The notes beneath the pieces were generated by a model, which saw only the letters and a program-made list of their open reading frames with translations, was not told where the DNA came from and ran no database searches. A program made the position numbers and the translations under genes. This document shows, one piece after another, positions 46,721 through 56,171 of a DNA stretch of 64,000 nt (its first letter is position 1; each line of letters starts with the position of its first letter). Source of the DNA: Alphaproteobacteria bacterium (lineage in GTDB: Bacteria; Pseudomonadota; Alphaproteobacteria; UBA8366); contig WHUA01000001.1 of the NCBI GenBank assembly GCA_009377445.1, positions 518,725 to 582,724 of the forward strand. Reading direction: 5' to 3'.

Positions 46721-46754
46721 AGTTCGTTTGGACAACTGAACCCGGGAGACGAGA

Positions 46755-47924
46755 GTGGCCAGGGGGGATTATCTGTTTACGAGCGAGTCGGTGTCCGAAG
46801 GGCATCCCGACAAGATCTGCGACCGAATTTCCGATGAAATCGTCGACGTCTTCCTGGCGACCGGTCCGCAAGCCAGGTCAGGCGTCGAAACTCTCGTGAC
46901 CACGAACCGCGTCGTCATGGCCGGCGAGGTGCGCGGCCCGGAATCGATCGACCACGGCAAGATGGAAGCGCTTGCGCGCAAGGCCGTGCGCGAGATCGGC
47001 TACGAGCAGGACAACTTCCATTGGAAGAACATGGCGGTGGAGTGCTACGTGCACAGCCAGTCGCCCGATATCGCGCAAGGCGTCGACGCCGCCGGGAACA
47101 AGGACGAGGGCGCCGGCGACCAGGGCCTGATGTTCGGTTACGCCTGCCGCGAAACGCCGGAACTGATGCCTGCGCCGATCCAGTACAGCCACGAGATCCT
47201 CCGCCGCATGGCGGAGGCGCGCCATGCGGGCAAGCTTCCGGGCATCGGCCCCGATTCCAAGAGCCAGTTGACCCTGCTGTATGAGAACGGCGCTCCGGTG
47301 CGCGCGACTTCGGTCGTCGTGTCGACGCAGCACGACGAGGAGCTCGACCAGCATCAGGTGCGTGAACTGGTGCGGCCCTTCGTCCTCGAGGTTCTGCCGC
47401 GCGGCTGGATGTGCGGCGAGGATGAGTTCTACGTGAATCCGACCGGCCGTTTCGTCATCGGCGGCCCGGACAGCGACGCCGGCGTGACCGGCCGCAAGAT
47501 CATCGTCGACACTTACGGCGGCGCTGCGCCGCACGGCGGCGGCGCCTTCTCCGGCAAGGACCCCACCAAGGTGGACCGCTCGGCGGCTTACGGCGCCCGC
47601 TACGTCGCCAAGAACGTCGTCGCCGCGGGCCTCGCGTCGCGCTGCCTGATCCAGGTGGCTTATGCAATCGGCGTTTCCAAGCCGCTGTCCGTCTATGTCG
47701 AGACATACGGCACCGGCAAGGTGGACGACGGGCGGCTGACGCGGGCGATCCAGGAAGTCATGGACTTGAGCCCGCGCGGCATTCGCGAACGGCTCAGCTT
47801 GAGCAAGCCGATCTATGCACGGACCGCGGCCTACGGCCATTTCGGCCGGGAACCGGACGCGGGAGGCGGCTTTTCCTGGGAACGAACCGATCTGGTCGAC
47901 GCGCTGCAGGCGGCGCTTACCTGA
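46755..47924 (+). CDS. metK: S-adenosylmethionine synthetase
   Basis: MetK makes SAM from methionine and ATP. The 389 residues include the methionine/ATP motif [26 protein letters not shown] and the P-loop-like [19 protein letters not shown] 46755 starts [10 protein letters not shown] after GGGAG. SAM from MetK is the cofactor for TrmB and MiaB in this window. The 170-nt leader folds into three hairpins. The following trmB lies 63 bp downstream. Confidence 0.98.
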   Translation: MARGDYLFTSESVSEGHPDKICDRISDEIVDVFLATGPQARSGVETLVTTNRVVMAGEVRGPESIDHGKMEALARKAVREIGYEQDNFHWKNMAVECYVHSQSPDIAQGVDAAGNKDEGAGDQGLMFGYACRETPELMPAPIQYSHEILRRMAEARHAGKLPGIGPDSKSQLTLLYENGAPVRATSVVVSTQHDEELDQHQVRELVRPFVLEVLPRGWMCGEDEFYVNPTGRFVIGGPDSDAGVTGRKIIVDTYGGAAPHGGGAFSGKDPTKVDRSAAYGARYVAKNVVAAGLASRCLIQVAYAIGVSKPLSVYVETYGTGKVDDGRLTRAIQEVMDLSPRGIRERLSLSKPIYARTAAYGHFGREPDAGGGFSWERTDLVDALQAALT

Positions 47925-47987
47925 CGCTGCCAGCCCGGGGTTTCCGCCGTATTTCCGCCGTATTTCCACCAAGGGCGATCGGCAGGG

Positions 47988-48737
47988 GTGATGGACGGCA
48001 AGCGCATACTCTACGGCAGGCGCCGCGGCAGGCGGCTGCGCCCCAATCGCCAGGAGCAGGTCGACCGGCTGCTGCCGCAGATCGCGGTCGACCTGGAGCG
48101 GCTGTCCGAATCGCCGGCGGGAGCGTTTGCCGGGCCGGTGCGCGACGTGTGGCTCGAGGTCGGCTTCGGCGGCGGCGAGCACCTGTTTCGTCAGGCGCAG
48201 CTTCATCCCGATATCGGCATCGTCGGCTGCGAGCCTTTCCTCAACGGCGTCGCGCGCCTGGTCGCACGGATCGACGACGCGGACGCGCCGCCCGGCAACA
48301 TCCGCGTGTTCCACGACGATGCGCGCGTCCTGATCGAGCGGCTGCCGGCCGCCAGCATCGGGCGGGTCTTCGTCCTGTTCCCGGACCCGTGGCCGAAGAG
48401 CCGCCACCAGCGCCGCCGTTTCATTGCGCCGGCGCAGCTCGACGCCCTCGCCCGCGTGATGCGCCCGGGGGCGGAGCTGCGCCTCGCGACCGATCACATG
48501 GGCTATCTGCGCTGGATGCTGTTGCATTGCCTTGCCCATGACGGATTCCGATGGCTCGCGGCGGGACCGGCCGACTGGCGGTCGCGGCCGGACGACTGGC
48601 CGCCGACGCGGTATGAAAGTAAGGCGATCGATCGCGGCGCGTTCTGCGCCTATCTGCGTTTCGTGCGGCGCGCCGCCGCCTGCGGGGACCGCCGAAATGG
48701 CAACAAAAACCTTGTGGAACGGGCGAAAAACGCTTAA
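47988..48737 (+). CDS. trmB: tRNA (guanine-N7-)-methyltransferase TrmB
   Basis: TrmB forms m7G46 in tRNA using SAM. The 249-residue protein has an arginine-rich start (YGRRRGRRLRPNRQ), the SAM motif LEVGFGGGEHL, FPDPWPKSRHQRRRF and the C-terminal TRYESKA motif. GTG 47988 and ATG 47991 are both possible starts. The gene is followed after 45 bp by the rimP leader hairpin, which partly separates it from the nusA operon. Confidence 0.96.
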   Translation: MMDGKRILYGRRRGRRLRPNRQEQVDRLLPQIAVDLERLSESPAGAFAGPVRDVWLEVGFGGGEHLFRQAQLHPDIGIVGCEPFLNGVARLVARIDDADAPPGNIRVFHDDARVLIERLPAASIGRVFVLFPDPWPKSRHQRRRFIAPAQLDALARVMRPGAELRLATDHMGYLRWMLLHCLAHDGFRWLAAGPADWRSRPDDWPPTRYESKAIDRGAFCAYLRFVRRAAACGDRRNGNKNLVERAKNA

Positions 48738-48782
48738 ATATTTGACAAAATAACCCATACGATCGCAACGATGATCGAGTAT

Positions 48783-48809
48783 AGGGTGGGCCAACGGCCC
48801 GCCCTTTTT
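48783..48809 (+). terminator. Terminator-like hairpin in the rimP leader
   Basis: AGGGTGGGCC (48783-48792) pairs with GGCCCGCCCT (48796-48805) through one G-U pair, loop AAC, and runs into TTTTT (48805-48809). It ends only 38 nt before the rimP start and after trmB. A TTGACA lies at 48742-48747, so a promoter may sit inside the gap. An intrinsic terminator at this position suits an attenuator of the rimP-nusA-infB operon (rimP-leader type) as well as a plain trmB terminator. Confidence 0.75.
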
Positions 48810-48847
48810 AGTTCATGGGACAGTTTGCGAGACCAGGAAAGGCTCTG

Positions 48848-49369
48848 ATGGAGACAACGGACGCCGCGTCGCGCGTCGAGCGTATCATCGCGCCGACGCT
48901 CGACGACATGGGGTACGAGGTGGTCCGGGTCCAATTGTCGGGCGGCCGGCAGCATTCCCGGCTGCAGGTCATGGCGGAGCGCGCCGACCAGCAGGGCATG
49001 ACCGTGGACGACTGCGCCGAGATAAGCCGGGCCGTGTCCGCCCTGCTCGACGTCGAGGACCCGATCGCCGGCGCCTACGATCTCGAGGTCAGCTCGCCCG
49101 GGATCGACCGGCCGCTGACGCGGGCGCACGACTTCGAACGGTTCGCCGGGCATCAGGCGAAGATCGAGATGCGCCAGACGATCGAAGGACGGCGCCGCTT
49201 TCGCGGTCTTTTGAAGGGCCTCGAGGACGGGCATGCCGTGCTGGAGATGGAAGGCGAGACGTTGAAGCTGCCGGTCGGCGAGGTCGAGAGGGCCAAGCTG
49301 GTAATGCCGGAGGAGATGGCCGGGCCCGGCCATGGCCAGGTCAAGCCGGACCGCCGGCGCGGACGATAG
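48848..49369 (+). CDS. rimP: Ribosome maturation factor RimP
   Basis: RimP assists 30S subunit assembly. The 173-residue protein has IIAPTLDDMGYEVVRVQL, DVEDPIAGAYDLEVSSPGIDRPL and the C-terminal SH3-like barrel. ATG 48848 has AGGAAAGG five bases upstream. ATG 48815 is in frame but lies just after the terminator T-run and has no ribosome site. It begins the rimP-nusA-ylxR-infB-rbfA-truB-rpsO-pnp series. Confidence 0.95.
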   Translation: METTDAASRVERIIAPTLDDMGYEVVRVQLSGGRQHSRLQVMAERADQQGMTVDDCAEISRAVSALLDVEDPIAGAYDLEVSSPGIDRPLTRAHDFERFAGHQAKIEMRQTIEGRRRFRGLLKGLEDGHAVLEMEGETLKLPVGEVERAKLVMPEEMAGPGHGQVKPDRRRGR

Positions 49370-49445
49370 CGGTCCGGCCGCGCGATGACGCCGCCGGTGA
49401 CGCCTTCGCCCGCCGTTTGCAGAGGATCAAGGATCAGACAGGATT

Positions 49446-51059
49446 GTGGACAGCATGGATACGGTTGAAACAAGTAGCTTTCCCAGGACGGAGTTGCTGT
49501 CGGTTGCCGACACGGTAGCCCGCGAGAAGGGCATCGATCGCGATCAGGTCCTCGAGGCCATGGAACAGGCGATCCAAAAGGCCGGACGCTCGAAATACGG
49601 TCATGAGAACGACATCCGCGCTCAGATCGACCGGACGAGCGGCGAGATCCGCCTGGCGCGCTACATGGAAGTGACCGAAACGGTCGAAAACGAGGCGACC
49701 CAGTTGACGCTCGCCGAAGCGCAGGAGCACAAGGCCGACGCGCAGCTCGGCGAGTTCCTGGTCGATCCCCTGCCGCCGATCGATTTCGGCCGGATCGCGG
49801 CCCAGACCGCGAAGCAGGTCATCGTGCAGAAGGTGCGCGAGGCCGAGCGCGAGCGCCAATTCGAGGAGTACAAGGACCGCGTCGGCGAGATCGTCAACGG
49901 CATCGTCAAGCGCGTGGAGTTCGGCAACGTGACCGTCGACCTCGGCCGGGGCGAGGCCGTGGTGCGCCGCGAAGAGCTTCTGCCGCGCGAGAATTTCCGG
50001 CGCAACGACCGCATCCGCGCCTACATCTACGACGTGCGCCGCGAGCAGCGCGGCCCGCAGATCTTCCTCTCGCGGACCCATCCGCAGTTCATGGCCAAGC
50101 TGTTCGGCCAGGAAGTGCCGGAAATCTACGACGGCATCATCGAGATCCGGGCGGTCGCCCGCGATCCCGGCAGCCGCGCCAAGATCGCGGTGATCTCGAA
50201 CGACAGCAGCATCGACCCCGTCGGCGCCTGCGTCGGTATGCGCGGCAGCCGCGTCCAGGCGGTCGTGGCCGAGCTGCAGGGCGAGAAGATCGACATCATT
50301 CCCTGGTCGCCGGACCCGGCGACATTCGTCGTCAATGCGCTGGCCCCGGCCGAGGTCTCGAAGGTCGTGCTCGACGAAGACGCGCACAAGATCGAAGTCG
50401 TCGTGCCGGACGAGCAGCTCAGCCTGGCCATCGGCCGGCGCGGGCAGAATGTCCGCCTGGCCTCGATGCTGACGGGTTGGGAAATCGACATCCTCACCGA
50501 GCGCGAGGAATCCGAGCGCCGGCAGGCGGAATTCAAGTCGCGCAGCGAAAACTTCGTCAATGCGCTGGACGTCGAGGACGTCATCGCCCATCTCCTCGTT
50601 ACGGAAGGCTTTACCAGCGTCGAGGAAGTGGCGTTCATCCCGATCGAAGAGCTCGCCTCGATCGAGGGCTTCGACGAAGGCATAGCCGGCGAGCTGCAGC
50701 GTCGCGCCCGCACCTATCTCGAGGCGGAGAACGAGCGTCTTACGCAACAGGCGCGCGATCTCGGCGTGCAGGACGACCTGGTCGGCGTCACCGGCCTGAC
50801 GCCGGCGATGCTGGTCACGCTGGGGGAGCGCGGAATAAAGACATTGGAGGATTTCGCCGATCTCGCCGCCGACGAGGTCTCCGACCCCGCGGAAGGCTTG
50901 TTGCGGGATTACGAGGTCAGCCAGACCGACGCGAGCGACATCATCATGCGCGCGCGCGTCGCGGCCGGCTGGTTCACGGAAGAGGAGCTGGCGGCGACGC
51001 GGGCGGCGGAAGCGGCGCGGCGGGAAGCCGCGGCGGCTGCCGACGTCCCGCAGCAATAG
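49446..51059 (+). CDS. nusA: Transcription termination/antitermination factor NusA
   Basis: NusA binds RNA polymerase and nascent RNA to modulate pausing and termination. The 537-residue protein has an N-terminal RNAP-binding domain (about 10-130), S1 domain (about 135-200, [22 protein letters not shown]), two KH domains ([31 protein letters not shown]) and two C-terminal acidic helix-hairpin repeats ([20 protein letters not shown] and a second copy). GTG 49446 is used; ATG 49455 is an alternative. Confidence 0.97.
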   Translation: MDSMDTVETSSFPRTELLSVADTVAREKGIDRDQVLEAMEQAIQKAGRSKYGHENDIRAQIDRTSGEIRLARYMEVTETVENEATQLTLAEAQEHKADAQLGEFLVDPLPPIDFGRIAAQTAKQVIVQKVREAERERQFEEYKDRVGEIVNGIVKRVEFGNVTVDLGRGEAVVRREELLPRENFRRNDRIRAYIYDVRREQRGPQIFLSRTHPQFMAKLFGQEVPEIYDGIIEIRAVARDPGSRAKIAVISNDSSIDPVGACVGMRGSRVQAVVAELQGEKIDIIPWSPDPATFVVNALAPAEVSKVVLDEDAHKIEVVVPDEQLSLAIGRRGQNVRLASMLTGWEIDILTEREESERRQAEFKSRSENFVNALDVEDVIAHLLVTEGFTSVEEVAFIPIEELASIEGFDEGIAGELQRRARTYLEAENERLTQQARDLGVQDDLVGVTGLTPAMLVTLGERGIKTLEDFADLAADEVSDPAEGLLRDYEVSQTDASDIIMRARVAAGWFTEEELAATRAAEAARREAAAAADVPQQ

Positions 51060-51096
51060 GCTGGCAGGATAGGCGGGACGGCGAGATCCGGACGGG

Positions 51097-51735
51097 ATGA
51101 TGCTACAGGCGAATCGAGAGTCGATGACCGTGCAACGGCGGCGGGCTACCGCGAAGGACGAGGTGGCGACGATGCGGCGCTGCATCGTCACGCGCGAAAG
51201 CAAGCCGACCGCGGCTCTCCTGCGTTTCGTGGTGTCGCCGGACGGGGTCGTGGTCCCGGACGTCATGGGCGTGCTGCCCGGCCGCGGCATCTGGATATCA
51301 GCGGACCGGGCATCGGTCGAGACGGCGGCGGCAAAAGGCCTGTTCGCCCGCGCGGCGCGCCGTCAGGTCAAGACCGACCCGCGGATCGCCGACCTCGTCG
51401 AAGCGCAGCTCCTGCGGCGCTGTCTCGACCTGATCGGCCTCGCGCGGCGGAGCGGCGGCGCGGTGGCGGGCTTCGAGAAGGTGCGCGCCTTCCTGGCCAA
51501 GGAATCGGCCGGGCTTCTGCTGGCCGCGGCCGACGGCGCGGATGACGGCCGCGGGAAGATGGAGCGCATCGGCTACGGCGTGGCGGTTGCCTCGGCGCTC
51601 GACCGCCAGGAATTGGGACAGGCGTTCGGGCGCGAGCAGGTCGTGCACGCGGTCGTCGCATCGGGGAAAATCGCAGAACAGTTGGAAGCCGCGTCGCGGC
51701 GGCTTTCCGGTTTCCGGCAGCAATCTGCCGAATGA
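51097..51735 (+). CDS. ylxR: YlxR-like RNA-binding protein fused to an L7Ae-like domain
   Basis: A 212-residue protein always found between nusA and infB in this group. The N-terminal DUF448/YlxR domain has [20 protein letters not shown] and LPGRGIWIS. From about residue 105 an L7Ae/L30e-like fold follows ([21 protein letters not shown]). It probably binds nucleic acid. ATG 51097 is chosen; ATG 51124 is possible. It ends eight bases before the infB start. Confidence 0.92.
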   Translation: MMLQANRESMTVQRRRATAKDEVATMRRCIVTRESKPTAALLRFVVSPDGVVVPDVMGVLPGRGIWISADRASVETAAAKGLFARAARRQVKTDPRIADLVEAQLLRRCLDLIGLARRSGGAVAGFEKVRAFLAKESAGLLLAAADGADDGRGKMERIGYGVAVASALDRQELGQAFGREQVVHAVVASGKIAEQLEAASRRLSGFRQQSAE

Positions 51736-51742
51736 GGAGCGG

Positions 51743-54286
51743 ATGACGCAGAATAACGAACAAGACGGAAAACTTACGCTGAGCCGGCCAGGGCGGCTGG
51801 AGCTCAAGAAGACGGTGGAGACCGGACAGGTCCGCCAGAGCTTCAGCCATGGCAGGACCAAGTCGGTGACCGTCGAAGTGCGCAAGAAGCGGACGTTCGA
51901 GCGCGGCGCCGGCGGCAGCATGCAGGTGGTCCAGGAGCACGAGCCGCTCCACCTCGAAGCCGCCATGCAGCTCGAAGAAAACCGCAACCTGACGGAGCGC
52001 GAGCGCGCCGCCCGGGTCCGCGCGCTGCACGATGCCGCCATCGCCGACGAAGAGCGCAAGCGCATCGACGAGATCGAGGAAGAGCGCCAGCGGCTGGCCG
52101 AGGCCGAGACGAGCCGGAAGCGGCAGGAGGCGGACGACCGCCGCCGTGTCGAGGAAGATAGCCGCCGCGTGGACGACGAAAGCCGGCGCACCGCGGAGAC
52201 GGTGGAAGAGGTCGCGCTGCGCCGCCCCGACGGCGACGCGCCGCCGGTACGCGAGCCGGCCAAGGAGGCGCAGGAGAGCGAAGACGACGAGAGCGCGCGC
52301 CGCCCCGGGCGGAAAGTGCGCAGCGACGTGAAGCGCCCGACGCCCGGCCGCGGGCGCGACATGCCGCGCCGCCGCGATACCGGGCGGCTGACGATCAGCC
52401 AGGCGCTGGCCGAAGCGGACAGCGAAGGCTCGTCCGAAAGGGCGCGCAGCCTCGCGTCGATGCGCCGCGCGCGCGAACGCGAGCGCCAGCGCCTGCTGGC
52501 GGAACAGCGGCGCAACGATCCGCATCGCGTCGTGCGCGAAGTGATCGTCCCCGACACCATCACCGTGTCGGATCTGGCCAACCGCATGGCGACACGGGTC
52601 GCGGATGTCGTGAAGTCGCTGATGAAGAGCGGCGTCATGGCGACCGCCAATCATGTGATCGATGCGGACACCGCGGAGCTTCTGGCGGCCGAATTCGGTC
52701 ACAAGGTCAAGCGCGTCTCCGAGGCCGACGTCGAGCTCGGCATCGGCGCCGAGGCGGAAGAAGCGGCCGACCTCATGCCGCGGCCGCCGGTCGTGACGAT
52801 CATGGGCCATGTCGACCACGGCAAGACCTCGCTGCTCGACGCGCTCCGGGCGACGGACGTCGCCGCGGGAGAGGCCGGCGGCATCACCCAGCATATCGGC
52901 GCCTATCAGGTCGAGCTGTCGGGCGGCCAACGCATAACCTTCCTCGACACGCCCGGCCACGAGGCCTTCACCGCCATGCGGTCGCGCGGCGCGAAGGTCA
53001 CCGACATCGTCGTGCTCGTGGTCGCGGCCGACGACGGGGTGCAGCCGCAGACGGCGGAAGCGATCGCCCACGCCAAGGCGGCGGGCGTGCCGATGATCAT
53101 CGCCATCAACAAGATGGACAAGCCAGGCGCCGATCCCGATCGCGTGCGCAACGACCTGCTCAGCCACGAAATCGTCGTCGAGAAGCTCGGCGGCGACGTG
53201 CTCGACGTCGAGGTCTCCGCGATCAAGAAAACCAATCTCGACAAGCTGGAAGAAGCCATACTGCTGCAGGCCGAGGTGCTGGAGCTGCAGGCGAGCCCAT
53301 CCGCGAAGGCCCACGGCGCGATCGTCGAAGCGAAGATGGAGCAGGGCCGCGGCTCGGTGGCGACCGTCCTGGTGCAGCGCGGCACGCTGCGGCGCGGCGA
53401 CGTGTTCGTCGCCGGTGCGGAATGGGGCCGCGTGCGCGCCCTGGTCGATGACCGGGGCAACCAGATCGAGGAGGCCGGGCCGTCCGTCCCGGTGGAAGTG
53501 GTCGGCATCCAGGGAACGCCTTCGGCGGGCGACGACTTCAACGTCATCGACGATGAAGCGCGCGCGCGGGAGATTTCCGAATACCGCCGCCGCCAGCTTC
53601 AGCGCGTCACGCACGCGGCGGGCGCGCGCGGCACGCTCGAGCAGATGTTCAGCCAGATCAAGTCCGGCGAGATCGCCGAGCTGTCGGTCGTCATCAAGGG
53701 CGACGTTCAGGGCTCGGTCGAAGCGATCATCGGATCGCTGCAGAAGATCGAGACGGACGAAGCAAAGGTGCGCATGCTGCACAGCGCGGTCGGCGGAATC
53801 ACGGAATCAGACGTGATCCTCGCCAAGGCGTCGGGCGGCATCATCATCGGCTTCAACGTGCGCGCCAACCCGCAGGCGCGCGAGCTCGCCCGCCGCGACA
53901 ACGTCGACATCCGCTACTATTCGATCATCTACGACGTGATCGACGACATAAAGCAGATTCTCGGCGGCCTGCTCGCTCCGGAAAAACGCGAAACCCAGAT
54001 CGGCTACGCCGAGATCCGGCAGGTCTTCAGCATCACCAAGGCCGGCAAGGTGGCCGGTTGCATGGTGACCGAAGGCGAAGTGCGGCGCGGCGCGAAGGTG
54101 CGGCTGCTGCGCGACAACGTCGTGATCCACGAAGGCAACCTCAAGACTTTGAAGCGCTTCAAGGAAGACGTCCGGCAGGTTCAGCAGGGGTACGAATGCG
54201 GCATGGCGTTCGAGAACTACGACGACATCAAGGAGGGCGATGTCATCGAATGCTTCCAGGTGGAAGAGGTCGCCCGCACGCTGTAA
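51743..54286 (+). CDS. infB: Translation initiation factor IF-2
   Basis: IF-2 is the GTPase that places initiator tRNA on the 30S subunit. The 847-residue protein has a charged Arg/Glu-rich N-terminal half (coiled coil at about 65-160) with an IF2 assembly domain at about 30-80. The G domain starts at about 350: G1 [10 protein letters not shown]3 DTPGHEAF, G4 NKMDKP. Domains II to IV follow, with [14 protein letters not shown] 51743 follows GAGGAGCGG; the frame is open upstream in the end of ylxR. A perfect hairpin lies after its stop. Confidence 0.98.
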   Translation: MTQNNEQDGKLTLSRPGRLELKKTVETGQVRQSFSHGRTKSVTVEVRKKRTFERGAGGSMQVVQEHEPLHLEAAMQLEENRNLTERERAARVRALHDAAIADEERKRIDEIEEERQRLAEAETSRKRQEADDRRRVEEDSRRVDDESRRTAETVEEVALRRPDGDAPPVREPAKEAQESEDDESARRPGRKVRSDVKRPTPGRGRDMPRRRDTGRLTISQALAEADSEGSSERARSLASMRRARERERQRLLAEQRRNDPHRVVREVIVPDTITVSDLANRMATRVADVVKSLMKSGVMATANHVIDADTAELLAAEFGHKVKRVSEADVELGIGAEAEEAADLMPRPPVVTIMGHVDHGKTSLLDALRATDVAAGEAGGITQHIGAYQVELSGGQRITFLDTPGHEAFTAMRSRGAKVTDIVVLVVAADDGVQPQTAEAIAHAKAAGVPMIIAINKMDKPGADPDRVRNDLLSHEIVVEKLGGDVLDVEVSAIKKTNLDKLEEAILLQAEVLELQASPSAKAHGAIVEAKMEQGRGSVATVLVQRGTLRRGDVFVAGAEWGRVRALVDDRGNQIEEAGPSVPVEVVGIQGTPSAGDDFNVIDDEARAREISEYRRRQLQRVTHAAGARGTLEQMFSQIKSGEIAELSVVIKGDVQGSVEAIIGSLQKIETDEAKVRMLHSAVGGITESDVILAKASGGIIIGFNVRANPQARELARRDNVDIRYYSIIYDVIDDIKQILGGLLAPEKRETQIGYAEIRQVFSITKAGKVAGCMVTEGEVRRGAKVRLLRDNVVIHEGNLKTLKRFKEDVRQVQQGYECGMAFENYDDIKEGDVIECFQVEEVARTL

Positions 54287-54294
54287 GCGCAAAT

Positions 54295-54317
54295 CCGGCG
54301 CCGCTTCGCGGCGCCGG
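54295..54317 (+). promoter_or_regulatory. Perfect 10-bp hairpin between infB and rbfA
   Basis: CCGGCGCCGC (54295-54304) pairs with GCGGCGCCGG (54308-54317), loop TTC. No T-run follows. It may be a processing or stability element that sets different levels of IF-2 and RbfA. Confidence 0.6.
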
Positions 54318-54355
54318 CCGACGCGCCCGCCGGCAATAGGCAGTCAAACGGACAA

Positions 54356-54769
54356 ATGTCACCGACGAACAAAACCCGCGCGCCGTCCGTCCGACAGCTG
54401 CGCGTCGGCGAGGAAATTCGCCATTGCCTCGCCGAGGTCCTCGCACGCGGCGAGCTGCACGACCCAGCCTTGCAGAGCGTGAGCATCACCGTGTCGGAGG
54501 TCCGGGTCAGCCCCGATCTCCGCAACGCGACCGCCTTCGTCATGCCGCTCGGCGGCACCGAGGCAGACACGGCGATCGAAGCGCTCAACCGGGCCTCGGC
54601 CTTCCTGCGAAACCGGATCGGCAAGGCGCTGCGCTTGCGCTTTCTGCCGAATCTGGGTTTTCGCCGCGATCCCAGCTTCGATGCCGCGACGCGGATCGAC
54701 GAGATCCTCCGCTCGCCGGACGTGGTTCGCGACCTGGACGGGAAACCGCGCGACGGGACCGAGGACTGA
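54356..54769 (+). CDS. rbfA: 30S ribosome-binding factor RbfA
   Basis: RbfA helps late 30S maturation and cold adaptation. The 137-residue KH-like protein shows RQLRVGEEIRHCLAEVLARG, VSEVRVSPDLRNATAFVMPL and LRFLPNLGFRRDPSFD, all typical. It is 70 bp after infB, with a hairpin in the gap, and one base before truB. The ribosome site is weak. Confidence 0.96.
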   Translation: MSPTNKTRAPSVRQLRVGEEIRHCLAEVLARGELHDPALQSVSITVSEVRVSPDLRNATAFVMPLGGTEADTAIEALNRASAFLRNRIGKALRLRFLPNLGFRRDPSFDAATRIDEILRSPDVVRDLDGKPRDGTED

Positions 54770-54770
54770 T

Positions 54771-55700
54771 ATGGGCCGACGCAGGCGCCGCGGCGATCCG
54801 GTCAACGGCTGGTTCATCGTCGACAAGCCGACCGGACCGACCTCCACCGCCGTGGTCAACGAGGTGCGGCGGCTCGCCAATGCGGCCAAAGCCGGCCATG
54901 GCGGAACGCTCGATCCGCTGGCGACGGGGGTATTGCCGGTCGCGTTGGGCGAAGCGACCAAGACAATGCGCTATATCGTCGACGGAACGAAATCCTATCG
55001 GTTTACGCTGCGTTGGGGCATCGGCACGGATTCCGACGACGCGGACGGCGCGGCGGTGGCGTTTTCGGACGTCCGGCCCGAGGCGGCGGCGGTACGGGCC
55101 GTGCTGCCGCGCTTCGCCGGCGAGATAGAGCAGGTGCCGCCCCGTTATTCCGCGATCAAGGTGGCGGGGCAGCGCGCCTACGACCTGGCCCGGGGCGGGG
55201 AGAGCTTCGATCTCGAGGCGCGGGCCGTGCTGATCGAGGCGATCGACCTCGTCGCCACGCCGGACGCCGACCATGCGGTCTTCGAGGTTACCTGCGGGCC
55301 GGGGGCATATATGCGGGGCCTCGGCCGCGATATCGCGCTGGCCCTGGGCACGGTGGGGCACATCACCGCGCTGCGCCGGACGCGGGTCGGCCCGTTTCGC
55401 GAGGAGAATGCGATTTCTCTGGACGCGCTGCGATCTTTTGAGGATAGTGCCGCCGTCTTGCAGCATATGCTGCCGGTCGAGACCGCGCTGGACGACATCC
55501 CGGCCCTGGCCTTGACCGATGGCGAAGCGAGGCGCCTGCGCAGTGGGCAGGCCGTATCCCTGCTTCGGAAAATGGACCTCCAACGTATTGCCGGATTCAA
55601 CGACGGGGATACGGTGCTGGCGCTGGACAAGGGCAAACCGATTGCCCTGACCCGGTATACGGCTGGCGAGGTCCATCCGCTCAGGGTGCTGAACCTCTAG
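54771..55700 (+). CDS. truB: tRNA pseudouridine-55 synthase TruB
   Basis: TruB makes pseudouridine 55 in the T loop of tRNAs. The 309-residue protein has NGWFIVDKPTGPTSTAVVN and GHGGTLDPLATGVLPVALG with the catalytic aspartate, then YDLARGG and the VTCGPGAYMRGLGRDIA region. A short C-terminal domain (about 245-309) follows. ATG 54771 is next to the rbfA stop. The open frame upstream belongs to rbfA. rpsO starts 17 bp later. Confidence 0.97.
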   Translation: MGRRRRRGDPVNGWFIVDKPTGPTSTAVVNEVRRLANAAKAGHGGTLDPLATGVLPVALGEATKTMRYIVDGTKSYRFTLRWGIGTDSDDADGAAVAFSDVRPEAAAVRAVLPRFAGEIEQVPPRYSAIKVAGQRAYDLARGGESFDLEARAVLIEAIDLVATPDADHAVFEVTCGPGAYMRGLGRDIALALGTVGHITALRRTRVGPFREENAISLDALRSFEDSAAVLQHMLPVETALDDIPALALTDGEARRLRSGQAVSLLRKMDLQRIAGFNDGDTVLALDKGKPIALTRYTAGEVHPLRVLNL

Positions 55701-55717
55701 AATGGATGGAGTGACCG

Positions 55718-55987
55718 ATGTCGATTACAGCCGAGCGCAAGCAAGAGCTCATCACGGAATTTTCCAAGGGTGCGAACGATACCGGCTCCGCCCCGGTGCA
55801 AATCGCGGTGCTGAGCGAACGCATCAAGAACTTGACCGACCACATGCAGTCTCACAAAAAGGATTTCCATTCCCGCCGCGGCCTTTTGGTCATGGTCGGG
55901 CAACGGCGCCGGCTGCTTGACTACGTCAAGAAGAAAGACGAATCGCAGTATGAGGCCCTGATCAAGCGCCTTGGACTGCGTCGCTGA
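55718..55987 (+). CDS. rpsO: 30S ribosomal protein S15
   Basis: S15 is a primary 16S rRNA binder. The 89-residue length is exact for the family. Motifs include [38 protein letters not shown] and the [11 protein letters not shown] ending. TGGAG lies before the ATG. It is followed by two strong hairpins and then pnp, the order found in most proteobacteria. Confidence 0.99.
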   Translation: MSITAERKQELITEFSKGANDTGSAPVQIAVLSERIKNLTDHMQSHKKDFHSRRGLLVMVGQRRRLLDYVKKKDESQYEALIKRLGLRR

Positions 55988-56008
55988 GGCACGGATCCGG
56001 ATGTATGG

Positions 56009-56080
56009 GCGCGGCGTTGGAAAACGTCCGCGCCGCGCGTGATTCGTGCATGTACGGCGCGGCCGGATGGCCGGCCGCGC
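56009..56080 (+). promoter_or_regulatory. Two hairpins in the rpsO-pnp intergenic region
   Basis: Hairpin 1: GCGCGGCG (56009-56016) with CGCCGCGC (56031-56038), 14-nt loop. Hairpin 2: GCGCGGCCGG (56057-56066) with CCGGCCGCGC (56071-56080), loop ATGG. In E. coli the pnp leader has an RNase III-cut stem used for PNPase autoregulation; these stems are in the matching place. No T-run follows either one. Confidence 0.6.
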
Positions 56081-56171
56081 AACTGCCCCCCGGTTGAGAG
56101 AACGGAAATGCCGGGTGGCGCCATCCCGTGCCGACGTGGTGTCCGCGGGATCGATTGTGAAGGGAAGATAG

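Noticed and set aside
46585..46754. SAM-II or SAM/SAH riboswitch before metK
   Set aside because: The conserved sequence blocks of those classes are not seen; only GC-rich hairpins are present. They are kept as an unclassified structured leader.
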